Below, in pieces: positions 34,513-45,968 of a DNA stretch of 64,000 bases. The first letter of the stretch is position 1. Every line of letters starts with the position of its first letter. Both the position numbers and the translations under genes were made by a program. The notes below the pieces were generated by a model. That model did not search any database, was not told where the DNA came from, and saw only the letters and a program-made list of their open reading frames with translations. The stretch comes from Aquilaria yunnanensis. Lineage: Eukaryota; Streptophyta; Magnoliopsida; Malvales; Thymelaeaceae. The DNA is taken from the NCBI GenBank assembly GCA_039654915.1, contig CM077596.1, positions 74,215,751 through 74,279,750 of the forward strand, written 5' to 3'.

Positions 34513-37500
34513 ATGGCAACTCTGCAAGATATTTATCTCTCTGCTGCCATCAATATGCTCTCCGCATTTGCATTCCTTCTGGCTTTCGCTGTACTGCGTC
34601 TCCAGCCATTTAACGATAGAGTTTACTTCCCAAAATGGTACCTAAAAGGGATGAGAAGCAGCCCGAGACACTCTGCAGCCCTCGTACAGAGATTTGTAAA
34701 CTTGGACTGGAGGACATATGTGAGGTTCTTAAGCTGGATGCGAGCAGCATGGAGAATGCCTGAACCTGAGCTCATACAGCACGCGGGCCTCGACTCAGTT
34801 GTTTATATTCGAATTTACCTTCTTGGGTGAGTTTGTTTATATGTTGCGGGTACTTGAACTATTTTTTTGGGATCCATATAGACATGAAATTATGTGGTGA
34901 TGCTCAAAGTACGGTTGCATCTTTTACTATGAATATATGTAGCAACTGAGTGGCTGCACTTATGTGCAGGCTGAAATTGTTTGTCCCCATGACTGTACTA
35001 TCCTTTTCAGTTCTAGTGCCAGTCAATTGGACAGGGGAAACATTACAGAGCATCAAAGGTTTAACTTTCAGCGATATCGACAAACTATCAATTTCAAATG
35101 TTGCGCCCGGGTCAAAGAGGTAACCAAGGTTTTGTATTATCTGCTTGCTTAATGTTTTGCACTTTCACCTTATAGCCAAATAGTTTTTACTTTATACACT
35201 GGAGAACATTATAATACTTTTCCTATCACCTGAAGTATGACCTGAATAATGCTAGTGGAACATTTTTCTCTCGGTATCAACTTCAGGAATATTTCCTTTC
35301 GGTTAGAGTTTAGGTGATGGCATGTAACTGCTATAAAAATGTAGTGTGGAATAGCTCACTCTGCTGACACCCCAGGCTGTCTGCACTTACAGATGCCAAT
35401 GTTTTAGTTCTTACCAGAAATTGACAATGAGTAGAGGTACCTAAACCTCCAGTACTAATTTCTATGCAATCCTAGCACAGTTGAGGTGGTCTCAGAATAT
35501 TTTGTTGCTGGAGGATTCACTTTGGTACAAGAATAGTGGAAGTTCTTAATTCCCCCTCCTTTTAATTTTTTTTCCCATAATTAGAAAAGATTGATCTGTC
35601 TCTAGATCTTTCTAGTTCATTTGTTGATAGGATAGTAATACTTCTTTTTAGCAGTCCTATCTGCACAGACAGGTTTGTTCATTGTCTTGCTCTTTGTATG
35701 TCAAGCTCAACAAACCTAACAACTTCATCACTAATCTACGTGGCTTGAAACAGCTAAGCCTGATTGGCAAGTATTTGTGTCTCTAGAGTGCTCTCTTTTT
35801 AACAGTCCCACATTCTTTCTGTCCAACACTTGCAGTATGACGTTTTTTCCCATGTAAGACTGGGTATAGCACTTTCCCGTGCTCATCTGTTTGATATTCA
35901 AGCTATTTCTCGACATAGCAAATTGGTTTGATCTCTCTCGGAGATGTCATATGAAAGAGGGCTCTGGTACCATTTTGTCATGAACCAAGTGGACAAACAG
36001 ACCAAGCATGCAAGCCAATCCGCATGGCTACTAACCGTTAGCCTGATCTTGTACCCTTGACATGGTTCTTTTCCTTGCCATTAGGTACTTGGCATATCTT
36101 GGTCCAAGTGGCTCAACTGACTTGCAACTCAAAAGCCAATCCAACTTATATGGGGTCATATCCCCACATAGAAGCTATCTCATGCTAGCCTGTCTGAGCC
36201 ATCTGAACTGACTCTTGAGTTGCAGGGTTTGTGGAGCACTATGACATGACTCTCTCTCTCTCTCTCGTCTATTTGTTTTGTCTCTGTTGCCTCCCTATTG
36301 ACTTACAGCTCATTCAGTTAGACCAAATCTTATATTTTTCAGGTTTTTTGCGCATATGACTATGTCATATGTCTTCACGTTTTGGACATTTTATGTGCTG
36401 TACCTTGAATACAAAAGAATAACTGTCATGAGATTGCAGTTTTTAGCAAATCAGGGTCGTCGTCCAGAGCAATTCACAGTGAGTTATGGTCCTTGTTTTA
36501 TTTATTTGGTGCTTTAATATTTTAAAGGTGAGCACAATCCGGCTGTTGACAGTTGAACACTTCTTGCTGTTTGAATATGCATCCTGTCTCTGATACGAAA
36601 TATATAGGTGTAGTAAAACTAAAGTACCCGGCAATGGAATAAGGACGTATTGTTTCTGAAACAATATCGGCATTTAGTATCCAATGTTTGAAAGCACTTG
36701 AATGAATTGACACCTGAAATTAAATTTAATTATTGGAGCAGAAATTTCAGAGTAACATCAAGTCCTCACTTACCAGAAGTTTGTCCCATTATTCATATCT
36801 ATATGGGATTTGCATGAAGCAAGTTTCACTAAAACAGTTCAGGATACTAATTGATACATGAATTTTAATTGTGGATTCTGTTTGAGTGAGGCTACTGCAT
36901 ACTAATCTGATAACTTATAAGGACCAATTTTTCTGCAATGGCACTGTTCTATCATTGATGATGTCATATGCTTATCCAATTGTGTATTACATAAATGTTT
37001 TGGGGCACCAGATTCTGTTGTCCAGTGTCAAATTTCATCTAATGGAGTGTTAATACCGTGTCTGTTGCGGTTAAACTCGATCCTCTTGAAATGATACAAT
37101 AGTGTGTGCTTATTTGTTATCCATAAACCAATCAAGATCTGATAATTAAGATTTTGATTACTGTTTACTGGCTAATGTATTTGAGCCACGCTTTGCAGGT
37201 TCTTGTAAGAAACGTTCCTCCAGATCCCGATGAGTCAGTTAGTGAGCATGTTGAGCATTATTTTTGTGTTAATCACCCTGACTATTACCTTTGCCATCAG
37301 GTGTGTTTCTAGAAGGCCACTGTATGCATTTAGTAAAATAAAGTAGCTCATTTCAGAGGAATCACATTTAGATTTTAGTGTTCCAGTTTCTGTGCTTACC
37401 AATATAATCTTCATGCGAATGTGATAGGTTGTGTACAACGCAAACAAGCTAGCAAATTTGGTTCAAAAGAAGAAGAGCTTGGAGAATTGGTATACTTACT

Positions 37501-40500
37501 ACGAAACTAAGTACGCAAGATCTTCGAAGAGGCCGACCACAAAGGTATCTTTTTCTTGAATAAATTTGTAGTTGCATATGCTGTTAAAGCATTCAACCCA
37601 AAGTCAATTGGTAATGAGTGGAGAGGCCTCAATCAAAATATAAACTTTTGCTAACCTCTTTATTTAGCAATGTTGAAAATTTTCCCACTTAAGATGCCTG
37701 TCACGTGTCTTCTGGTTCGGCTTTGTTATGTGGGTTCTTAAGGCAATGGGGTAGCATGGAAAACCTCGAGCTAGGATATCATGTTAGAGCATTCAACTCA
37801 AAACCAATTGACAATAAGTGGAGAGGCCTCAGTGTCAATATAAAGTCTTGCTGGCTTTATTTAGATCTTATGAAATTTTCCCACTTAATATATGCTGCCT
37901 TTCTGTTATAAAATTCTCAAGTTTATTGATTTATCACTTTCGTTTTTATGTTTGCCTTTCCTATTACCATAGATAGGCTTATGGGGTCTTATCGGGACCA
38001 GAGTGGATGCTCTTGATCATTATGCTTCTCAGATTGAAAAGCTGAGCCAAGAGGTAAGTTGAAATATTCCATCATTTTGGACTCAAGTCCATTTGACTAT
38101 TGATTTCAATATTTCATTTTCCTTCTTCTTTTTATTTTCTTGTTTGTTTTGTCGCTTTCATTAGTCTAGCAATGATCATTATCTTTGTTTTTCGCTGTCA
38201 TATTTCTTGGCACGTGAAACATATTACAATGTATTCATGTTTTTTTGATACTCAGAAGCATGATACAAGGAAGGGTGGTTGGAGTAGTAGTAGTCTATTA
38301 AGAAAGGTAGATGGTCAATTGTCCGTCTCTCAGAACCTAGAGGGCCTCTAAGCCATATTAGCAATTGTGCGTGTTTTGCCTTGGCAAAGGCCGGGTGCGA
38401 ACCTGGGCCACTTGCAAGGTTTGTGTCCCTTCTTGCCGTTTTGCTAGAACCGCGGTGACACAGTGTATTAATTTGGATCTTTGATTTGAATGAACTGTTC
38501 CTGTATTATTTGATTATACTATTTTAGCAAAAAAGACTGCTGTATCTTGCAAAAACGTGACCAGCCCATCTGGTCATAAAAATTTCTCATTAAGCGATTA
38601 ATGAATTCTTTTCTTAACTGGTCATTGGAATTATCAGCTTCTAACATTTTCTTCACTGGGTACTCGGGTAAGACATTTGAGGTCATCCATTCAGGAACAT
38701 TTGTTCTTTAATTCCAAATAACATGTGAGATAACAAGAGGAGAAAAAAAAACCCTGAACATTTATATAAGAAGCATAATAGGCAAACAGCTGAGAGAAAA
38801 AAATATGAAATCCATAGGAAAGGAAAAAATACGAAATCCATAGGAAAGGCGAGTAAGCGGCAATTTCAGAGTAATATTAGAACTATGTACTCCTATTACA
38901 TTGTTGAAATACAAAGTTTCTGGAGTAGCCAAGAAAGTCGAGGAAAGCTGAAGTTTTCTGTTTCTACGAATGCGTCTCTCTAATTCCATGCAGGAAGCTG
39001 CTGAAAGAGAGAGAGTAACCAGTGATCCAAATGCCATAGCTCCAGTAGCATTTGTTTCATTTAGATCGCGATGGGGAGCAGCTGTCTGTGCTCAAACTCA
39101 GCAGCACAGCAACCCCACAATTTGGTTGACAGAATGGGCCCCCGAGCCACGTGATGTTTACTGGAAGAATCTTGCAATACCATATGTTGGACTCTCTATT
39201 CGAAGGTTGCTTATGGCTGTTGCACTGTTTTTTCTTACCTTCTTTTTCATGATCCCAATAGCATTTGTTCAGTCTCTGGCCAACATTGAGGCAATTGAGA
39301 AGGTTTTTCCTTTCTTAAAGCCTGTAATTGACTCGTAAGTTTCTTCAATTTTCTTTCTGTTAAGTGGTATAGTCCATTATGGTTAAGGGCTTTGGCTCTC
39401 GAAAAAAAAAAAAGGCCTTTAAGGTTGCTTTATATTGCATTAAAGTTCTTTCAACCATTGCCAATAACTTTTGGATTGAATGTTTTAACTTGGTCTAATC
39501 CATTATGGTTAAGGGCTTTAGCTCTCAAAAAAAAAAGGGTTAACGGCTTTAAGATTGCTTTATACCGCATTAAAGGTCTTTCCACCATTGCCAATTAACT
39601 TTTGGATTATGTTTTAACTTGATATCAGTGGTCATGGTTTGTCGGTGCCACTTTTTTCATGCTATCTACTAGACGTTACAAATCACCTTGGTTTCTCAGT
39701 TCCACATTTGTCATGCTATCTATTAGTTGGTAGAAATCGGCATGGTTTGTTGTGGTTTTTTGGTGCTCCGTTTATCATGTACTTAATGCAAATCACAACA
39801 ATTGGAGAAAATATTTTTCCTGATTTGTTGTAGATAAAATGATGTTATATGCTTAGGCAAGAATAGAAGGGATTGGTGAAACTTGGTTAGACTTGTGATC
39901 CTCTTAAAAGTCAAAACCCCTATCAGTAATATCCCTACCCAAGGAAGCATGGCTGATTTTATTCTTATGAAAAAAGCTGTTAAATGATTTAGTTCTGATT
40001 TGGCTTACTGCTTAGTACTTACTAGGATAAATACACTTCCCAGTTCTCTAATGCAGGTGAGAATAATGTTTCAGAAATGTTTTGCAGAGACACTATCAAA
40101 TCTGTCATCCAAGGTTTTCTTCCAGGGATTGCACTAAAGATATTTCTTATACTACTCCCGATAATTCTTATGACAATGTCCAAAATAGAAGGTTTTACGT
40201 CATTCTCAGCTTTGGATAGAAGATCTGCTCGTAAATACTATCTCTTTATACTTGTCAACGTATTTCTTGGAAGCATCATCACAGGAACAGCATTTCAGCA
40301 ACTTAAGTGTTTCCTTCACCAACCTCCTGCAGAGTATGTACTTGTTTCTCCCTTCCATCTTTTCTCTCCACCAACATGCAAGGAAAGGCAATGACGAACA
40401 ATTTCTTGTGGGTAATCAAATTATGGAACATAGATGTCCTTGTGGGTAATCAAATTATGGAACATAATTTATCATCTAGATAAAATTTCTGGATGAAAAA

Positions 40501-43037
40501 TATGCTCTATTACTCAATTTCCACATGGTACTCTTGATATATAAATTAGTGACTTGCAGTCCATTTGTTCTCGGCTTCTTTCTTGCTCTGACGTCTTGAC
40601 ACTGATGTGGGGGCAACTGCAATATGCTGTCCTGGGACCAAAAAGTGGTTGGCAAGCCGAATGGTTCTTGATGACAGCTCCTGCAGTATTTCTGCCTCAT
40701 TTTCATGATCCTTTTTCTTTTTCCTCTTTTCAAATCATTTAGTTTCCCCAGTCATCTTTTCCTCATGTTTGGTTCATCTGTGGAATTGATTTATTTCACT
40801 TCATTCAAACCGTGGGATGAAGACGCAGGATCCAACCCCAACGATTTTGGGATTTAGGCTCATTGATTGGTACAAGTGGCTGATGATTCAGCTGTGCATT
40901 AGGGATCTGGAATAAGTTTCCAAAGTTTTTTATCACATAATTTTACCATATAGCATGATGGTCTGTAACCATCTTATTTGCATTGTTAACTTGATGTTAG
41001 AATTGGTAGTTGAACAAAGGAAACTGACATTAGACACCATGTTCCTTTTCTTTGCAGAATTCCAGCAACTGTTGGAATGTCCATCCCAATGAAAGCCACA
41101 TTCTTCATTACTTATACAATGGTTGATGGGTGGGCTGGAATAGCTGCAGATATCCTCCGATTGGTGCCGCTGATCATGTTTCACCTGAAAAATACTTTTT
41201 TTGTTAAGACAGAAAAGGATAGAGAGAAAGCAATGGATCCTGGTTGTTGGCTATTTGCACAAGCAGAACCACGTATCCAGTTTTATTTCTTGTTGGGTCT
41301 TGTTTATTCAGCTGTTACACCTATACTTCTTCCTTTCATCATCGTTTTCTTTGCATTTGCCTATACGGTATATCGTCACCAGGTACACCTGCTAACAGAA
41401 CAGTGTTTTTGCTATTTTCTTATATTCCAGCAAGGAAAATATGAATACTATCCTTTCATGTATTCAGCAAGGAAAATACAAATAATATCAAGGTCGTGGG
41501 TATTCCTAAAATCATATGCTTCATGCAATTTGAAGAATTTTTCTTATTAAAGATAAGAATACTTGGATGATTCGCCAACTCTGCATTGCCTATCCTCTTG
41601 ATGTAGTTTTCTGAATTGATATGGTTTGTCTGTTTCACTAGTCTCCAACAAGTAGGTCTACGTAAAGTATTGGATTCATAATTTTTGCACTAGTATTTCA
41701 TCGTGCTTAGGATTTGGACTTGCGCGTTATATGTAAAGGACACCAGCAAAAAGAAAATCCTGTGTAGGAGCTCGTAAGGCAAATTTCTTGCAATGTTTGA
41801 CCTTGCTTTTGTTGATTCTTTGAGCTCTAGCATCTGTCTTTAGCTGCTGATTCGAATTCAGCAATTAGTATTTCTAGACTCATCTTTGGGTTCCAAGAGC
41901 TTAGGATGTTAGTGTAATATTATTTGCAGAAATTTTATTGTACCTATGTTTTCATTTACCCATCATTAATCTGGTTAACTGTCTTATGCGGGTTATTGTT
42001 TGTCACTTTTGGGTGCAAGGTTATTAATGTGTATGATCAAAAATACGAGAGCGGAGCAGCATTTTGGCCAGATGTGCATCAGCGTCTCCTAATTGACCTA
42101 ATAATTTCTCAACTTCTCATGATGGGATTGCTTAGCACCAAGGATATTCCAAAATCAACATTTTTGCTCCTTCCCCTCCCCATACTGACCATATGGTTCC
42201 ATCGGCTCTGCAAGGGACGTTTTGAATCTGCATTTGTTAAATTCCCGCTGCAGGTTAGTTGAAGTTTTTATTGTTCAGATTTTGGTGATGCTTTAAAAGA
42301 CTTGTTCATTGAGATGAACACGGAGCACCGGAAACTGCAGTATTCCTGAAATGGTACTCCTGTAATCTTTAGACAAAAAGGCTTGTGTAACACTACTATA
42401 TAAGGGCATGTTTACTTGGTTGGGTCGCATTGAACATTTGCAATATGATGCATCCAAGTAAACAAGCCCTGGGCATCTCTGAAAAAATTTGAGAAAGGAT
42501 ATGTTCCTACTGGGTTTGTTACATCAAAGTTGCACCATGTGCTAGACTTGGTCGACTACAGAATTTGAATCTTGCAACTGAAGCAGCTATTATTGAATTC
42601 ACTGGGCTATGAAAAATGTGTTGTCTGTCAGTGCACAAGTTGAATTTGCCTTTCTCCCGATGAAAGTCATTTGTGGTTTCTGCGACCTTAAAGTGCTTTG
42701 AACATATAACTGGGCTCGGCTAGTTATTCTGCTGTTCCCGTGTTTTTCTTACGGAGCAAGTAATTGTCAACTGACAAGTGACATCTGCTCATTGCAGGAT
42801 GCAATGGTGAAGGACACACTTGAGCGAGCTACAGAGCCACATCTTAACATAAAAGCATACCTCCAGGATGCTTATGTTCATCCAGTTTTTAAGGGGACGT
42901 CAGAATTTGAGAAAGTAGTGGTGGTCGATGAGGAGGAGGACGAACTACTTGTTGTGACAAAGAGGAACACTAAATTCCTTACGGAGAGTGGTTCTGAAGC
43001 CGGATCTTCTGAAATCAGGACAGTATCACTGTTATGA
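34513..43037 (+). CDS. OSCA1: OSCA1/CSC1-like hyperosmolality-gated calcium-permeable channel (11 exons, 761 aa)
   Basis: Exons are 34513-34826, 34970-35119, 36343-36478, 37199-37300, 37428-37544, 37973-38053, 38994-39334, 40088-40333, 41058-41382, 42020-42253 and 42798-43037. All are GT-AG and in phase. The protein is a TMEM63/OSCA mechanosensitive cation channel, known to open under membrane tension and osmotic stress and pass calcium at the plasma membrane. Residues 1-30 hold the first membrane helix, followed by the clade signature LRLQPFNDRVYFPKWYLKG. Helices at about 98-125 and 157-180 flank GLDSVVYIRIY and VPVNWTGE. The cytosolic domain (about 180-350) contains VLVRNVPPDPDE and TEWAPEPRDVYW. 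The pore domain follows, with FFMIPIAFVQSL, PMKATFFITYTMVDGWAG and FWPDVHQR. LQDAYVHPVFKG sits near the C-terminus. Length matches the OSCA1 clade, about 760-770 residues. Confidence 0.93.
37596..37885. repeat. Duplicated segment in OSCA intron 5
   Basis: Two related segments of about 100 bp lie in direct orientation, at about 37596-37690 and 37781-37885. They share TTAAAGCATTCAACCCAA or TTAGAGCATTCAACTCAA, then GTGGAGAGGCCTCA and ATTTTCCCACTTAA. They are intronic and non-coding. This type of sequence is probably a dispersed repeat in the genome. Confidence 0.65.
39373..39622. repeat. Tandem duplication of 126 bp in OSCA intron 7
   Basis: TCCATTATGGTTAAGGGCTT occurs at 39373 and again at 39499. 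The sequence after each copy (A-tract, CTTTAAGATTGC-like, CATTAAAGGTCTTTC-like, CCATTGCCAATAACTTTTGG) is closely alike. Length differences lie mainly in the A run. Confidence 0.85.
42404..42469. mobile_element. 66 bp palindromic mini-MITE in OSCA intron 10
   Basis: GGGCATGTTTACTTGG at the left matches the reverse complement of CCAAGTAAACAAGCCC at the right, at 15 of 16 positions, with about 34 bp between. The same terminal motif appears in the exonuclease intron element at about 55495-55854. No target-site duplication was clear. Confidence 0.55.
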
Positions 43038-43590
43038 TTTTTCGTATACTTTCCTCATACTACTTCCCTGTAAATATACTCAACATGATTTTGATGTCTT
43101 TGTAGGCAAGAACATTGAATATTTTTTTTTCTCTTTTTTGGTTTCTTGTTTATTAAGCTCCGCTTTAGTCTTTTCATCTCAGACCGTACATAATGTAGGC
43201 ATCATATCCAACAACAAATAAGATGGCCTCGGTTCGGAAGAAAGGTGATGAAGGGCTTTAACATGGAATTTCAGAATTCAGGTAAGAGACAAAAATGTTG
43301 AGACTTTGGAACGAACCAATGGAAATCAATGTGGGTCTCAAGTCTGTTCGGGTCTTCGAGGGAGTGCAATGATGGTGACTGATCAAACAGCGAGCAGCTG
43401 GCGGTGAGGCAAATCGATGATGTGATGACAAGGACGAGGTCGCGAAGTAGGGCAAGAGGAGAGGGTGGTTAACTTATTAGATGTGAATTGTTAGGGGCTT
43501 TAGAGGCCGAAATCTTAGGGCTGAGGTGGGATTTTTAGTTTTGATTGATTTGAAGAATTACTTTTAAGTTTTAATGGTAAAACAGATGGC
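43038..43590. other. 3' UTR of the channel gene and intergenic DNA
   Basis: The 3' UTR probably ends near 43240. The following 200 bp are more GC-rich, with a 65-codon minus-strand frame (43258-43455) that I do not recognise. Confidence 0.35.
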
Positions 43591-43596
43591 AGCAAC

Positions 43597-43977
43597 ATTA
43601 ACATCAGTAGCAAACTTACAGGTGTATGCAACAGTCCTACGTTAAAGGACCACGGTTCGAGGTGATAGAAGTAGTTTTTTGCAAGTTTTCTCCTTAAATA
43701 TTTGTATTTGCTTCCTTAATTCTTTTAATTATATTTAAGATAATTTTTTTTAATTAATTTAAAAGAATATATACTTTGTGAATTACAGTATTAACATCAG
43801 TAGCAAACTTACGAGCGTGTGCAACGGTCCTAAGTTAAAGGACTTGGGTTTGAGGTGATAGAAGTAGTTTTTAGCAAGTTTCTCCTAAAATGTTTGTATT
43901 CGTTTCCTTAATTCTCTTAATTATATTTAATATAAAAAAGTAATTAATTTAAAAGAATATATACTTTGTGAATTATT
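43597..43977. repeat. Tandem duplication, period 193 bp
   Basis: ATTAACATCAGTAGCAAACT begins at 43597 and again at 43790. Each copy continues through AGGTGATAGAAGTAGTTTTT, TTCCTTAATTCT and AAAAGAATATATACTTTGTG. The copies differ at roughly one position in ten. No coding content is present. Confidence 0.85.
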
Positions 43978-45500
43978 ATTTATTTTATTTCTCTTTAAAT
44001 TCTATCCAATGAATAGCTAGGCACCATTAAATACGTTTTGAGAAGTTTTGTTGATTGCCAGTTATAAACCAATTAAATTTATTCTATCCCGAATTCTTAT
44101 TTATTACAATAAACTTAAATCAGAACAAACACATTTTTTTTCATTAAATTAAATTAGTAGAATAGTCATTCCAATCAAACACCTACAACTGCCATCGAAT
44201 TGTATACTAATTTTCTTTTATAAACTAGATGAGATAAAAGAAGTATTAAACAATGCAACTTGGAGGGGAAGGGAAAGCTTGGAGGTGGACATGGGTGGAG
44301 GGCGGAGTTGGCGGCAGCAAAGCAGTGGTGGAGGGTGGTGGTGGTAATTAAGGAGGGGAGAAAGACGAGGGCGGAAGTTTGGGAGGAGGGGCTGGTCAAG
44401 GTGAGGGTTAAGAGGGTGAGAGTGAAGGCAAGGGTGAATAAAGCAAGGAAAAAGCATAAACGGAGGCGGTGGGTGGTAGAGGACGGTGATCGGAGAGGGA
44501 CAAGAGTGTAGCAGATTGTGGAGGCGATGGTTGGATTTTTAAATGCAAAAGTTTTAAGACTTCTAAAACAAAAGGAAAGCTTTTCGGGAATTACAATTAG
44601 TTTTCCCCCCATTTCTTTCATCCAACTTAATGATCTTTCAATGAAATGGCCTAAATGAAACATTTTAATAAAGCTGGGGGTTTTCCATGCAAAAATTGAG
44701 TTTAGAAAAAAAATGATACAATAATAAAAGATTAAGGGTCATGGATACAATTAATTCTATAAAGTATATTAGATGTTTTTTTTGTGCAACTTAGGAAGAT
44801 CTTATAAGTGTATAGATTATGATATTTATGATAATTTATAAAGAGTATGAGGTTCATTGTGCGCGCGCGCGCGCGCGCACACACACACACACGTATATGT
44901 TGTGAAAGTGGGGATTTGAACCCAAATCTCACATTAGATAAGTGTCATTTGCCAACCAAACTCACTTGGCGGGGACTGTATACTAAATATTGTTTCTCTA
45001 AAATTCGCTTTCATCCACATAAAAAATATGTTCCATAAAAACGTAGAATGAATATGTAATTCATGATTTTTTTTGTATGATAACAATAAATAAATTGGTG
45101 GATACTGAAATTCAAAACTTAGAGTAGTTAATTGAAAAAGTTAGGGGATAAGAAATGTTATTTTAAGATCTATTTTAATGTCATTTGATATCATGCCAGT
45201 ATTTTTTATTAGAAGTAATGATTAAAGTGACAGAAAATACATATTGTAAAGCGTTTCATGAGATAAGAGATTTTGTGAGAACAAATTGAAAGAGGGCCTC
45301 AAATAAAATAATAAAATAAGTTAGGAACCACCGGTAGAGTTTACGCAAAACTGTAGGCAAACTTTTAAACCTGAGTAAATCGACTGTAATAACCCCTAAA
45401 CAAATGGGGAAACTGCAGCCTGTAGCCTGTAGGTTGTCCTTGATTACTTTTGCTTTCCTTTTCCCATCAAACATGAAGCACGGGGGATTTTTTATTATTT
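43978..45500. other. Intergenic DNA with low-complexity frames and a GC/CA microsatellite
   Basis: A GGT/GGAGG-rich block at about 44255-44500 produces a 162-codon minus-strand frame (44175-44663) that is Leu/Thr/Ser/Pro-rich and not convincing. A compound (GC)n(CA)n repeat lies at about 44861-44892. Nothing else was identified before the leader of the isoamylase gene. Confidence 0.4.
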
Positions 45501-45968
45501 TATAAAAGTTTAGGGGCTTCTCCAAGGTTTCCCTTTTCTAGAAACTGGTATGATCGATGCGCTGTGCGTGTGCGGCCCTTGTAAACGGTATAATTTCACG
45601 CAGCGACAACTGAAATCTGTCGAATCTCTCATTGCAGTGATTGCTTGCACTCTCTTTCCACTACTTGGCAGTTGGCACCTCGCTGGGCTCATTCACGCTC
45701 ATCAATCATCGCAGTGAACTTCGACATCAGCAATTTCTTTTCTTGCAGACTTAGACGAACCATGTAAATTTGGTTTGGTTTTGTTCTTTGTTTGCAAAAA
45801 AATGTTGCTTTGTTTGCTTTGTTTCATGGGGATTGATGCATTGCTATAGCCATTTGCGCCTTTCTCTCATCTGGGTTTTTCTCATTTCCATTTGTTAAAG
45901 GAAAGGTACCATTTTTATTTTTCAGGGTTTTAATCCGCTTTCTGGAAGGTTGTTGAGTTTCTGTTAGA

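Noticed and set aside
40560..40742. Possible extra OSCA exon after the acceptor GACTTGCAG at 40551-40559
   Set aside because: Using it breaks the conserved junction into IPATVGMSIPMKATFF. The acceptor at 41057 restores phase and family sequence.
44175..44663. 162-codon minus-strand frame
   Set aside because: It is Leu/Thr/Ser/Pro-rich low complexity caused by a GGT/GGAGG-rich plus strand, with no known domain.
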